Shown: positions 42,571 through 51,715 of the stretch, piece after piece
Layout: the number at the start of each line of letters is the position of its first letter
Numbering within the stretch: position 1 is the first letter of the stretch
NCBI GenBank assembly: GCA_016718605.1
Contig: JADKCY010000003.1
Span: 1 to 64,000 of the forward strand
DNA: 64,000 bases
From: Lysobacterales bacterium
Lineage (GTDB): Bacteria > Pseudomonadota > Gammaproteobacteria > Xanthomonadales > Xanthomonadaceae
Direction: 5' to 3'
Notes under the pieces: model-generated
Told to the model about the DNA's origin: nothing
What the model saw: the letters and a program-made list of their open reading frames with translations, nothing else
Database searches by the model: none
Position numbers and translations under genes: made by a program

Positions 42571-43782
42571 ATGACTCAGGGACGGTCAAAAGTATTCAAC
42601 TTCCGCATGACTAAGGAAGAACTAGCCCAGTTGCATGAAGTTGCGGCGGCAAACGGGTTCCGCAGCGCGAGCGCATTCATCAGATCTCTAGTCGGGAACG
42701 CCATGCCGCCGCTTTCGGGCTCAACTAGGTCATCCGGCGGCGAACCAGGTACAGCGCTGAACGCCCCAGAGGTCTTCTGGCAGAACTCCCTTGGCAAAAT
42801 GTACCTAGGCGATAGCTTGGGTCTACTCCATCGGACGCTTAAGCCAAGATCTATAGATCTTATTGTCACTTCGCCCCCCTTTGGCCTTGTGAGAAAGAAG
42901 GCTTACGGGAATGTTCCTTCGTCCGAATACCTTGATTGGTTTCGACCCTTCGCGTCCGGCTTAAAACGAGTCCTGAAGGATACAGGCAGCTTGGTGATTG
43001 ATATTGGCCCTGCGTGGAATCCAGGCGTTCCGACGAAGAGCACCTATCAGTTCACGTTGCTTTGTATGCTATGTGAGGAATTCGGTTTCCATCTCGCTCA
43101 AGATTTCTATTGGTGGAACCCATCCCGAATGCCAGCGCCGGCTGAGTGGGTAAACATCCGGCGACTACGTGTTAAGGACTCTGTAAATCCCGTTTGGTGG
43201 CTTTCGCCGACCCCGTGGCCGAAAGCTTCTAATCGTCGGGTCTTGACAAGCTACGGCGAAAGACAGAAGAGGCTATTCTCAAGCGGCTACAACTCTGGAC
43301 AACGTCCATCCGGGCACATAGTTTCTGAAGAATGGGGGCGAGACAATGGCGGGGCCATTGCACCAAATCTGATTGCGGCACCCAACACCTCTTCAAACGA
43401 CCCTTATCACGCCTATTGCAGGTCGAATGGTCTTGAGCCCCATCCTGCAAGATTTCCATCGGCCATTCCGGAGTTTTTCATCCGAATGCTCACGGACATT
43501 GGCGACACGGTTCTTGACCCGTTCGGTGGATCCTGCGTCACTGGCTCTGTCGCGGACTCACTCCGACGGAAATGGATATGCTGTGACCTCAGCGAGAACT
43601 ATCTACGCGGAGCAATCGGTCGATTTCCCACCGACCGGGTCAATGGACCCAACCGCATGGCTCAGACCGAGTACAAGGTCCCGGCAACCTCATGGAGCGA
43701 CCCGTCTAACGAGGAGGCGCTTGCTGTGTGTGGCGGGCAGACGCTGGGCTCACGGAAGCCATACAGCCAATCAGACCGCTAA
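42571..43782 (+). CDS. DNA N4/N6 methyltransferase (beta class) fused to an N-terminal ribbon-helix-helix domain
   Basis: A 403-residue protein. Residues about 5-45 look like a ribbon-helix-helix DNA-binding domain (SKVFNFRMTKEELAQLHEVA then SASAFIRSLV). The methyltransferase part has motif IV first (LIVTSPPFGL, Thr100-Phe104) and motif I near the C-terminus (VLDPFGGSCVTGS, 315-326, then WICCDLSENY). This is the beta-class order. TSPPF favours N4-cytosine, but N6-adenine cannot be excluded. The recognition site is unknown. The start is ATG at 42571 behind GGAG. The gene is convergent with the DndD/PLD-helicase operon (27-bp gap) and would mark host DNA if the two form one system. Confidence 0.85.
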   Translation: MTQGRSKVFNFRMTKEELAQLHEVAAANGFRSASAFIRSLVGNAMPPLSGSTRSSGGEPGTALNAPEVFWQNSLGKMYLGDSLGLLHRTLKPRSIDLIVTSPPFGLVRKKAYGNVPSSEYLDWFRPFASGLKRVLKDTGSLVIDIGPAWNPGVPTKSTYQFTLLCMLCEEFGFHLAQDFYWWNPSRMPAPAEWVNIRRLRVKDSVNPVWWLSPTPWPKASNRRVLTSYGERQKRLFSSGYNSGQRPSGHIVSEEWGRDNGGAIAPNLIAAPNTSSNDPYHAYCRSNGLEPHPARFPSAIPEFFIRMLTDIGDTVLDPFGGSCVTGSVADSLRRKWICCDLSENYLRGAIGRFPTDRVNGPNRMAQTEYKVPATSWSDPSNEEALAVCGGQTLGSRKPYSQSDR

Positions 43783-43809
43783 CAACGACAGAACACACAA
43801 GCCCGACGA

Positions 43810-45891
43810 TCAGCCGGACTCTGAATCTTCCTCCGCAATATCATCCAAAACCCATAACCGCTTGCCGGCATCGAACTTCGCACCAATGGCTTTAATCGCT
43901 GCTCGAGCCTGATCAGCACTCACGGGCCTATCAAGCTCCTGGGCGACCCTCGAGGTCACCTCTTCGATGGGAGCTCCAGATATTAGGAGATGTCTCACCG
44001 AGAGGGCAGCTTCATATACGCTCTTTCTGTTAGTGGAATTCCAACCACTCAGGCAGACAAAATCGCCAACCTTCGTAGAAAAGCGTTCATCAATCTGACA
44101 ATGCCCATAGACTTGCCACGCGAAATCGTCTGGCTTGTCGACCAGCGCAAGAACAGCCGTTATCTCTGACACATGAACGGCTCGTTGGCTACGATGAAGA
44201 TGTTCCTCCAAGTTCTCCAGAAACGACCGCATATCATGATGAGAGATAGACACATCGCGATCGCCCAGTCCGTATTGGTCACGACTCACCTTGACTAATC
44301 GCCCACGGGGATGAATCTGAAATATCTCCCCCATGCCCCTGATCGTCTTCAGCTCGGTAAAGATCTCTATAGGCGTCATGGGCCGCCTCGCCTCCTCAAG
44401 AACTGCAACTACGGCATTCATCACATCTAGACGCGCATGCTCCTTGCGTCGCGAGCCATCATTGATGACCCATATCTGTCTGCCCATATACTTCAGCGAA
44501 GAGTGAACCTGTAGCAAAGCGCTCAACTGGTAGGAAGAAATTCTATCGGCCAACCCCGGAATCTGCTCGATCTCAGAGAGCAGTTCGCTTGAATGCCACT
44601 GCCGCCCATCTGGGCCTTCCTCGATAATATCCTGACACTCATGAGCAATAACCTGGGCTTCAGAGTTTGACACGGGAATATGCTTTCTGAGCCCATAGAC
44701 ACCTCGACCAAGCAGCAATCCCACGTCAGCTAAAGCGCTGTGAACGCGGCGAATATCGGCGTCAGCCAGCGCCATCTGGCATCTCTGATGCACGTCCCGG
44801 TAGTGGAGTGGTTCTTCGGTCTCCTCCAGGACACGAATGGTATATGCCTCTACCGATCTGCCAACCGCAACCAACCTTGGCTCTCTCTCGCCAGGAAGGT
44901 TTCCAAATACCGCATGCTCAGAGACCCTCTGCCACAACTCATCTTTCAATTCGACGCAATTTGGGCCAAGAAGAGTCTCCACTGCTCTTTGCAGATCGGA
45001 TCTGACCGGTGTTCTTGCGACTGATCGCTTCACAAGGTCACGCGCAAGCCTAACAACGTCATCCCATTCCTCAGAAGCCAATCTAGACGCAACCTGCCTT
45101 CCGTGCATCTTGATCAACCGGAACTCGCAGTCACCGAGACCTTGGATGAGGAATGTTAACCACCTCTCCGCATTCTTAAGGCCGTCAAAGTAGCTGCTCT
45201 CCGCGGGAACGCCACTTAGGAAAACTGGCCCCGTCCGACTCTCCCTAATCTCATCCAGCGCTTCGTTAATTCGCTTTGCGACAGTCTGATCTATCGCACG
45301 GAACTTTTGAAAAGCTCTTGCTTCGATTTGCCTAATTCGCTCACGGGTTACGTTGAACCTTTCCCCAAGTGCCTCCAGAGTTTCCTGAGCGACGCCGCCC
45401 CCCGCTCGGGCGCGTATTACCTCTGCGGACCTGACATCCAACGACGCGAGCCACTCAGCAATTGTTTTCTGCAGCGGCACGACAGTGGCAGGGTGCCTAG
45501 CCAGTTCGCCATCGGCTACCAGACGAAAGCCCTCATGCCTCCCAACATCGCCTATCAAACCCTCAGCCCCCCCCCCATCCACTCCCGCGACTTCATTGAG
45601 ACTAACCAAAGAGCCATTGGACACATCACATGGTTCTTTCGAGAAGTGAAATATAGTCGCCTGCTCTATTGCCTGCACAAGCTCGGCCAGACATTTCGCC
45701 CCGAAGCCATCAATCCTTAGTAGGGTATCTGGCTTTATCCCAAGGAGCTGCTCCACCTTCACAATTCCCGCCGACGCGAGCCGATGATGAGCGCGTTTCG
45801 AGAGCTCCAACCATTCAACATTCTGCTCAAGAATGGCCTTCGGTGCTCGAGAGAGCGCCGCCAGATAATCCCTCCCAACAATCTTTGCCAT
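43810..45891 (-). CDS. Large DNA-binding-type protein with alpha-CTD-like and sigma-region-4-like helices
   Basis: A 693-residue protein, last gene of the five-gene operon. Residues about 30-75 resemble the RNA polymerase alpha C-terminal helix-hairpin-helix (LSKRAHHRLASAGIVKVEQLLGI, then LLRIDGFGAKCLAELVQAI). Residues about 165-205 resemble sigma-70 region 4 (ETLEALGERFNVTRERIRQIEARAFQKF). The rest contains several winged-helix-like repeats (EEPLHYRDVHQRC, RRPMTPIEIFTELKTIRGMGE, RAVHVSEITAVLALV) reminiscent of HARE-HTH modules seen near restriction systems. No nuclease motif is visible. It could recognise target DNA or regulate the cluster. Confidence 0.6.
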   Translation of the reverse strand: MAKIVGRDYLAALSRAPKAILEQNVEWLELSKRAHHRLASAGIVKVEQLLGIKPDTLLRIDGFGAKCLAELVQAIEQATIFHFSKEPCDVSNGSLVSLNEVAGVDGGGAEGLIGDVGRHEGFRLVADGELARHPATVVPLQKTIAEWLASLDVRSAEVIRARAGGGVAQETLEALGERFNVTRERIRQIEARAFQKFRAIDQTVAKRINEALDEIRESRTGPVFLSGVPAESSYFDGLKNAERWLTFLIQGLGDCEFRLIKMHGRQVASRLASEEWDDVVRLARDLVKRSVARTPVRSDLQRAVETLLGPNCVELKDELWQRVSEHAVFGNLPGEREPRLVAVGRSVEAYTIRVLEETEEPLHYRDVHQRCQMALADADIRRVHSALADVGLLLGRGVYGLRKHIPVSNSEAQVIAHECQDIIEEGPDGRQWHSSELLSEIEQIPGLADRISSYQLSALLQVHSSLKYMGRQIWVINDGSRRKEHARLDVMNAVVAVLEEARRPMTPIEIFTELKTIRGMGEIFQIHPRGRLVKVSRDQYGLGDRDVSISHHDMRSFLENLEEHLHRSQRAVHVSEITAVLALVDKPDDFAWQVYGHCQIDERFSTKVGDFVCLSGWNSTNRKSVYEAALSVRHLLISGAPIEEVTSRVAQELDRPVSADQARAAIKAIGAKFDAGKRLWVLDDIAEEDSESG

Positions 45892-45917
45892 CAAGACTTT
45901 CTCGCCGAGACCCTAAA

Positions 45918-46286
45918 TCAAACTTTTTGAACCAACAGACTTTCGATCGACCCATACTCGTCATAAAGGTGTCGATTCATCTCAGAAATCCCCCAATCCG
46001 CCAACCTCTCAGCGATCCTATACGCAGGCTCATCAGAAGATGGCCTAAGAGTGTCAATCGCCAGCTTAAGCAACTGATCTGGATCCAGGGTCGAAGTTGA
46101 AAAGATATTTTTACGTGCCCCTTGAGGGCGTTCGATATCAGCTTCTCTTGCTAGCGCAAGGGCCACTGCAAATCTATACCCATCGCGCATTTCGGAGAAG
46201 TGGCGGTCTCTGACCATTCTATCCAACAGATGATGTGCTAATTCCGACAGGCCTATCTGAGCAGGCTCTAGACGATGCTGACTCAT
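45918..46286 (-). CDS. Small protein of the DndD-like operon
   Basis: A 122-residue helical protein. The ATG overlaps the stop of the DndD-like gene (ATGA), so the two are translationally coupled. The central motif RHFSEMRDGYRFAVALALAREADI loosely recalls small phosphorothioation-associated proteins (Dnd-associated protein 4 type), but the match is weak. The rest is LDPDQLLKLAIDTLRPSSDEPAYRIAERLADWGI. The function is unknown. A subunit of the ATPase complex is the simplest inference. Confidence 0.55.
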   Translation of the reverse strand: MSQHRLEPAQIGLSELAHHLLDRMVRDRHFSEMRDGYRFAVALALAREADIERPQGARKNIFSTSTLDPDQLLKLAIDTLRPSSDEPAYRIAERLADWGISEMNRHLYDEYGSIESLLVQKV

Positions 46287-48271
46287 GCTCCGGTCTCCCT
46301 AACAATCCTGGACTGGGATGATGAGACCCGCTGAATCGTATATACAGCCCCAATTCGTGAACTAATCGCGTCCATAGTTTGCCCTCGCTGGACCTCCCCC
46401 TCATGCACGAATAGCGCTACCTGCGAGGACGCCTCGGGGAGGTGGCCAAGCACCTTCGCGCGATGCTTTGGATCAAGTCGCCCGAATGGAGTATCCATTA
46501 GCACTGGCCCAGCACTTCGCCCTGTTCTGTTCAGCCCATCAATCAGAGACAGCGCTACAATTTGCTCCGCGCCCGCACTACGAAGTGCAACATCACGCCC
46601 TTTTTCATCAACGATGGTTAACCCGTAATTTTGGTTGATCCTAAGGGTTCTGTACGTTTGCTCTGTAGTAAGCGCAAGAAACGCCTCAGTAGCTCGCTTC
46701 TCAACTACCGCTCTAAGTTCATCACGCAACCGACCTATAGCTTCTGAGAACACTTGCTCCAAGTTGGATACAAGATTCAGAATTCGCGTGCTGCGCAGAT
46801 CCTTTGCATCTTCGCTGTCACTGAGGGCTAGTCTTGCAGCATCGCGTCTGCGCCTATTCTCTTCCAGCCTCTTTTCAATATCCGCTATACTCGCTTCGGC
46901 TTCACGAATGGCGTGATGAATGGCCTCACTCTTCCTCCTCGCCTTGCCCGTCGCTTCGGAGTCAAATCCTTCTAGCTGACGACGGAGCTCATCGACCACA
47001 TTCGTAGTGCTCGTCTCTTCGACCGCGAGTCGACGCATCTCTTTCGCTATCTGGGACAAGTCTTCCCTGACGCTTGGATACTCAAGTGCACCTAACTTGC
47101 GCTCCTTTCTTCGCAGATCCGAAAGCAAAGCACTTTTCTCCTCAAACTCGCGCTCAGCCGTCTCTATTTGCTCAAGACTAGCTCGAACAGAGTTCAGCAC
47201 CTGATCACTGGCGTCCTGTTCGCATACATCGCAATGTCCGGATTTCAGCAACGCCTTTCTGAGAGAGGTCATTGCCTCGTTTCTTGAGGATGCCTGTAGC
47301 TGCCCCATCCCTTCGTCATACTGCCTAGAGATTCTTTGCCTAGCCCCCTCAAGCTTAGGTTTCAGCAGCTCCAACCACGCATTCTGCAAAGTGGCCATTC
47401 GACGGTCTTCCAGATCTGACCGCATCTGCTCCATCTGTTTTAGTGATTTCTGCAGACCATCAAGCTTCACCTTCTGGACGTACACTGATTCAGAACTTGA
47501 GATAAGCTCCTGCAGCTCCGAATACTCCTTGCGCATTTCTGAATGTATCTGACGCGCGGCGACCATGTCGCGATCAAGGACCTCATTTTCCTGGCCAAGA
47601 TTTTGCAATGCTTCCGTAAATCGCCGAACGTTCTCGTGACTCTTCAGGTCAGCAGACGCTTGCCTTTCATATTTCTTCCGCAGTGAGGCCAGTTGCAATC
47701 GGCCATTTGAAAGTGCCGGCACACCCAAAACGTCCTCGATAGCTTCCTTGATTCGCTTGCCCTGCCCCCCATCTTCTGCCAACAAGGTCTCGTACTCCTG
47801 CAGAAGCTCGCCATCGAACAGGAAAAACCTGGATATTTGCTCCGGAACAATCCGAGCTATCTCGGAGTCCACCAGGTCGGCACGGATTACCTCACCATCT
47901 TTTCTTAGGTGAACCTCATGCTGGAAGTCCTCTGGGCGAACGGGCGTACCGACACCTCTCTTCTTGTCTGCTTTTCTAACCAACAGGTACGAGTAGCCGT
48001 CGTGCTCAAAGGAGATCTCGACGGAGATCAAAAAGTCTCCTTCGTGCGCCGCGTCCACATTGACGATCTTCTGCGTAGGTACAACATCCCCATAGCGATC
48101 AATAGCTTTTCCATAGAACACCCATCTAACCGCATTTAGGAGGCTTGTCTTGCCCCGCATGTTATCGCCGAAGATCAGGAGAACATTTCTTAACCCGTCG
48201 ACAGGAAACTCAATCCGCTGGTCCGCCTTGAACGGCATGAAGTTGCGTATTCTGAGCTCAATAAGTCGCAT
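46283..48271 (-). CDS. DndD/Rad50-like SMC-type ATPase with zinc hook
   Basis: A 662-residue protein. The N-terminal ABC half-domain has Walker A IFGDNMRGKTS (34-43). Two long coiled-coil arms (about 195-345 and 360-530) flank a Cys-x-x-Cys zinc hook (GHCDVCEQD, Cys347/Cys350). The C-terminal half-domain has the ABC signature region RSAGAEQIVALSL (564-576) and Walker B GPVLMDTPFGRLDPKHR (588-604). This is the layout of DndD and the SMC-like ATPases of defence systems. DndD itself provides ATPase in DNA phosphorothioation, but DndA/B/C are absent here. It probably senses or moves on DNA together with the neighbouring proteins. Confidence 0.85.
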   Translation of the reverse strand: MRLIELRIRNFMPFKADQRIEFPVDGLRNVLLIFGDNMRGKTSLLNAVRWVFYGKAIDRYGDVVPTQKIVNVDAAHEGDFLISVEISFEHDGYSYLLVRKADKKRGVGTPVRPEDFQHEVHLRKDGEVIRADLVDSEIARIVPEQISRFFLFDGELLQEYETLLAEDGGQGKRIKEAIEDVLGVPALSNGRLQLASLRKKYERQASADLKSHENVRRFTEALQNLGQENEVLDRDMVAARQIHSEMRKEYSELQELISSSESVYVQKVKLDGLQKSLKQMEQMRSDLEDRRMATLQNAWLELLKPKLEGARQRISRQYDEGMGQLQASSRNEAMTSLRKALLKSGHCDVCEQDASDQVLNSVRASLEQIETAEREFEEKSALLSDLRRKERKLGALEYPSVREDLSQIAKEMRRLAVEETSTTNVVDELRRQLEGFDSEATGKARRKSEAIHHAIREAEASIADIEKRLEENRRRRDAARLALSDSEDAKDLRSTRILNLVSNLEQVFSEAIGRLRDELRAVVEKRATEAFLALTTEQTYRTLRINQNYGLTIVDEKGRDVALRSAGAEQIVALSLIDGLNRTGRSAGPVLMDTPFGRLDPKHRAKVLGHLPEASSQVALFVHEGEVQRGQTMDAISSRIGAVYTIQRVSSSQSRIVRETGA

Positions 48272-48286
48272 TTTATGGCAACTCCA

Positions 48287-48487
48287 CTAGGATACTTTTA
48301 GTTGATCGACTTCCATGATTATTCGCTGCTCCATCTTTTGGTTCGCGATGGAAGAATCCTTTTCAAACTGGTGGTTCCTTTGAATCTGATATAGATCCAG
48401 TATCAGAGATAACGGCACATCATCGCCCCGTCCTTCTACTAGATTCCGAAGAATACTCGCACCATGGTCATCAGGCTTCTTGATCAT
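48287..48487 (-). CDS. Small protein between helicase and DndD-like ATPase
   Basis: A 66-residue protein (MIKKPDDHGASILRNLVEGR to MEVDQLKVS). The ATG at 48487 overlaps the end of the helicase gene by 17 bases, and the stop is 15 bases from the ATPase start. The tight packing supports a real gene. It is predicted helical with no recognised domain. An alternative start 33 bases upstream is possible. Confidence 0.55.
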   Translation of the reverse strand: MIKKPDDHGASILRNLVEGRGDDVPLSLILDLYQIQRNHQFEKDSSIANQKMEQRIIMEVDQLKVS

Positions 48488-50555
48488 CGCTATTACCCTC
48501 TTCAATCGGATTGCTTTCACTGTTTAGCAAGTCTATGCCGCAACTGGATGCCATGTCGAGCACGACAAGTCGAGCTGCCTTATTCATGGCGTCCTGCGCG
48601 AACTCCAAGGCGCGAACAAACTCGGACTCCAGCGCTCTTAGTGGATCATCTTCGCCATCAACCGGGAGCACTAAGATATCGAACAAGACTGAGCTCGTCT
48701 TCCCAGGCGCAGATCTCAGGACGCGACCGCGCCTCTGAATGAACTGGCGTGGATTCTGAGACGATGCGACTAGTACTGCATGAGAAACGGACGGGATATC
48801 TATGCCCTCATCTAGACACCTGACGGCAAGCACTAATCCACCGCAGGAGCGGAACCATTCTAGAGTCTGATTTCTATCAGCCCTCATTCCGGCATAGTAG
48901 AGAGTGGGCTCCAACCCACATCTCCGAAGACTGGTTGCCAGGGCTTCCATGTGATCAACATCTTCACAATAGACCAGCCAGCTTGATCCACTGGCATAGT
49001 TCTTATATATAAGGTGCGAAACGGCCTCTATTTTCGCCGCCGCCTTTTTTGCAATCCTTGCTCGACGAAGCATCAGCTTCTTCAGCTCTTCCCTCTGCTC
49101 GCCGCCGACTACTGCCGACCCGCCGGCCTGCCTGCCAACGAGTCGACTGATTTTCTTGGTTAGATCTTTCCACTGATCCGACTCAGACTCAGTGAGCTTT
49201 ACGGCAATTGGGTGATACTCGTATGGAACCAATCGCCCCGAGTTGATGGCATCCTTCAACGTAAATTCGGGCTGGAGAACACTCCCGAAGTAGGAAGTAA
49301 TTCGCTGCGTTCCTTCTGGGTCTCCGAACCTCTCCGGCGTGGCACTGAGCCCCAATCTCTTCCCAGAGGGAATACTCATAGATCGCGAGTATTCCGCACT
49401 TCCAACCTGATGCACCTCATCTGCTACAAGAAGCAGATGTTCGCCACCATCAATCTTTGCGACAAATTCCTTCGAGGATGCTGAGGCCATTACCGCCACT
49501 GTTACGAGCGGGGAGCCGAAATCGTCAGGACCTGTATGCGCAGCTAATACACCAGGAGCCTTCCATCGAGTTTCTCCGCCTCCGGCAGCAAGAATTACCG
49601 CGTTCGGCAGTTCACTCTTTAGCTCTTGTATCCACTGCAACATCAGCAATTGGCTAGGAACCAGGACTAAGGCAGGCCTTCCGGCGTCAACATGTTCGGC
49701 GATCGCGCAGATCGCTGTGAAAGTCTTACCACTACCGGTTGCGTGCTTGAGGATTCCCCTGTAGCTCGCCCTCTTCCAAGATGCAATTGCTTCTGATTGA
49801 TGCGGTAGCGGAGTTCGCTGTAACCGGCGCGCGCCTCGGTTTTCGCCTGACTCTTGATTCAGCAACGCCTCAAGACTGTCTTTTGCGAAAGCGATAAGCT
49901 TTTTTCTTGCAGCGTCAGGGAACGCCAAAACGTGAAGACCAGGAACATCTCCCGCCGCGAGTTGTTCCAAGTAGATTGAATGACGTTCGGTTCGTGCAAG
50001 ATCTTGATCTGAGTGCCAAGAGCAGAACACCTCAATAGACTCAAAGTTCCCCCGGAGACTCCACGCCAAGCCGGTCTCATTTGCTGAGCCAATGAAAGAG
50101 ACAATATTCCCGCTGGAATCCTGGAATCTACCCAACTTCTCGTGATAGATGCCATGGCCATTCAAGAGGCACGCAACTCTCACGTTCAGTACGCCGCTAG
50201 CCACCAAGGTCGCTAGAGTCCCCAATACTCCTTGATCGAGACTTGCTCTCAATAGATCATCCACGTCTTGGGTCAGGCGCCGCGAGATGACCTCCTCCCG
50301 ATTCAGTACACCAGCCTCAATCGCTTTAGCATCCTCCTCCGTAAGCTCGGGAGAACAGATCAATACAGCCTTGCCACCTGATAGACCGAACTGAACAAAG
50401 GCAGGCCCCACCAAGCGCAGTATGCTGGATCTGAAATAGCCTGCCGCCCGAATGTATGACCTCGCGTTCAGCAAACTAGGAACGTAGAAGTCACTGACAG
50501 GGTCGCTGTCACTGGACCTATAGTCAGACTTGTATTGAACGTCGGTCAGCGGCAT
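48471..50555 (-). CDS. PLD-family nuclease fused to SF2 DEAD/DEAH helicase
   Basis: A 694-residue protein. The N-terminal third is a phospholipase-D-like nuclease domain with one HKD set: His138-x-Lys140 in GIYHEKLGRF and Asn159/Glu160 in FIGSANETGLAW. The SF2 helicase follows: LPHQSEAIASW (Q-motif region), Walker A HATGSGKT (271-278), Walker B VADEVHQ (DEVH, 379-382), SATPERFG (404-411), DEGIDIPSVSHAVLVASS and arginine-finger motif VI FIQRRGRVLR. It heads the operon and likely translocates on and cuts foreign nucleic acid. Similar PLD-helicases occur in DISARM-like, Mokosh-like and DUF3427-type contexts, but the gene neighbours here do not match those systems. Confidence 0.85.
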   Translation of the reverse strand: MPLTDVQYKSDYRSSDSDPVSDFYVPSLLNARSYIRAAGYFRSSILRLVGPAFVQFGLSGGKAVLICSPELTEEDAKAIEAGVLNREEVISRRLTQDVDDLLRASLDQGVLGTLATLVASGVLNVRVACLLNGHGIYHEKLGRFQDSSGNIVSFIGSANETGLAWSLRGNFESIEVFCSWHSDQDLARTERHSIYLEQLAAGDVPGLHVLAFPDAARKKLIAFAKDSLEALLNQESGENRGARRLQRTPLPHQSEAIASWKRASYRGILKHATGSGKTFTAICAIAEHVDAGRPALVLVPSQLLMLQWIQELKSELPNAVILAAGGGETRWKAPGVLAAHTGPDDFGSPLVTVAVMASASSKEFVAKIDGGEHLLLVADEVHQVGSAEYSRSMSIPSGKRLGLSATPERFGDPEGTQRITSYFGSVLQPEFTLKDAINSGRLVPYEYHPIAVKLTESESDQWKDLTKKISRLVGRQAGGSAVVGGEQREELKKLMLRRARIAKKAAAKIEAVSHLIYKNYASGSSWLVYCEDVDHMEALATSLRRCGLEPTLYYAGMRADRNQTLEWFRSCGGLVLAVRCLDEGIDIPSVSHAVLVASSQNPRQFIQRRGRVLRSAPGKTSSVLFDILVLPVDGEDDPLRALESEFVRALEFAQDAMNKAARLVVLDMASSCGIDLLNSESNPIEEGNSDDQEA

Positions 50556-50646
50556 TGCGTTGGCTTTTCCATAAGTCCGTATTTAATCGAATCTTAGTTC
50601 CTACGCTATCAGGGCGCTCTGTCCAGTTGATGCTTCGGCTATGGAA

Positions 50647-50865
50647 TTATCTGCCCCCAATCTTAAGGCCAGCGGCTACTTCGTAGAGTCCTAGTTGGCG
50701 AGCATATAGCTCGGGGTGGGTTTTGCGAATCGTCCGTCCCGGATCGTGGCTGCAAAAAGCGGCCGGGGTGAGATTGCCGATCGCGCTGTGCGGTCGGGTA
50801 GTCCCGGCGCCAGGTCGAGATCACCGTTCTGGCGTGCTCGAGCGACGTGAACCAGAGTGGATTGG
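50647..50865 (-). mobile_element. IS3-family transposase 3' remnant (left of the composite unit)
   Basis: On the minus strand the frames contain degenerate orfB C-terminal sequence: FTSLEHARTVISTWRRDY, then (shifted) an HSAIGNLTPAAF-like segment and YARQLGLYEVAAGLK before a stop at 50647. It belongs to a different IS3 subgroup (IS407-like) than the elements at 50894 and 61244. It is a dead remnant. Confidence 0.6.
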
Positions 50866-51005
50866 TGCTGTCTACTTCAAGTATAGAATGTTCTGAAGCG
50901 CCCCGGGTTTCGTGGAGGCCGTTTGGTTTAAGTCATGCCTCCACCATGGAGACCTGACCGGCGAGTTGCCGATAGTAGTTTGCCTCAGCTTCGGCAGGTG
51001 GGACG

Positions 51006-51715
51006 TCGGATGCGGGAGTGAAGCTGGTGCTGCTGATTGGAATGGGTGACGATGGTAACGGGTGCAGACTTGTTCGCTGAAGCTTGAGCTATTGCGAGCA
51101 TAGGGCTATGAGTCAGTATCAGTCCCAACGTGCATGTCCGCTATCGCATCGCTGGCCGCATGCGGCCGATACCGAAGGTGGCATCCAGTCACACATGGGT
51201 GACGCCGCTACAGTGGAAAATCGGCGATGACGCAGTAAACATCGCCGCGATGCTGGAAACATCGACCAGAAACGCGATGAAGCTGCTGAGGGGGACTGAT
51301 GCCAATGGCTACGTTTATTCGCTTTCCGATGGACGCTTGCTTGGCGCTAGGGGCGAAGTGGTGCCCCAACAGAGACTTGTCGATCTTGCATGAAAGGCTA
51401 CAGCGACACTCGCGGCTAATATCCAAGCTTTCGTTGGAAAACCCGATGCGGCAGTTGTTGGCGACGCTACAGTTGCGCGAGCGATTTCAGCCCAGTCTCT
51501 CATACGCCAAGTTCAAGGACGATCTTCACTACTGGCTGACGTTGCAGAGCGGCTGTCCTCTGCGGGCGTAGAGTCAGACAGGGGCGACAGGCACGGACAG
51601 AAATTGAATAGCGGCTCAGTGCCGCGAGTTGCGAGAACACGCGGTTCACTGCCGTCATCTCACGAACACGCGTGCGCGAGTGCCCTGCACCTTGCCTCGC
51701 TCAACGCCGGGCACC
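51006..51715. other. Stretch without a recognised gene inside the composite unit
   Basis: Between the truncated left IS end and the wHTH gene there are 710 bases. An 87-codon frame at 51130-51393 (MHVRYRIAGRMRPIPKVASS...) matches nothing I recognise. No RNA gene or clear terminator is visible. Confidence 0.4.

Noticed and set aside
45918..50555. A complete Dnd phosphorothioation system
   Set aside because: Only the ATPase resembles DndD. No DndA, DndB or DndC (PAPS-reductase-like) gene is in the window, and the small proteins are not clear DndE homologues.
48471..50555. DISARM or BREX locus
   Set aside because: No DrmA/DrmB, PglZ, BrxC or PglX-type protein is present. The PLD domain here is fused to the helicase and the methyltransferase is a short beta-class enzyme.
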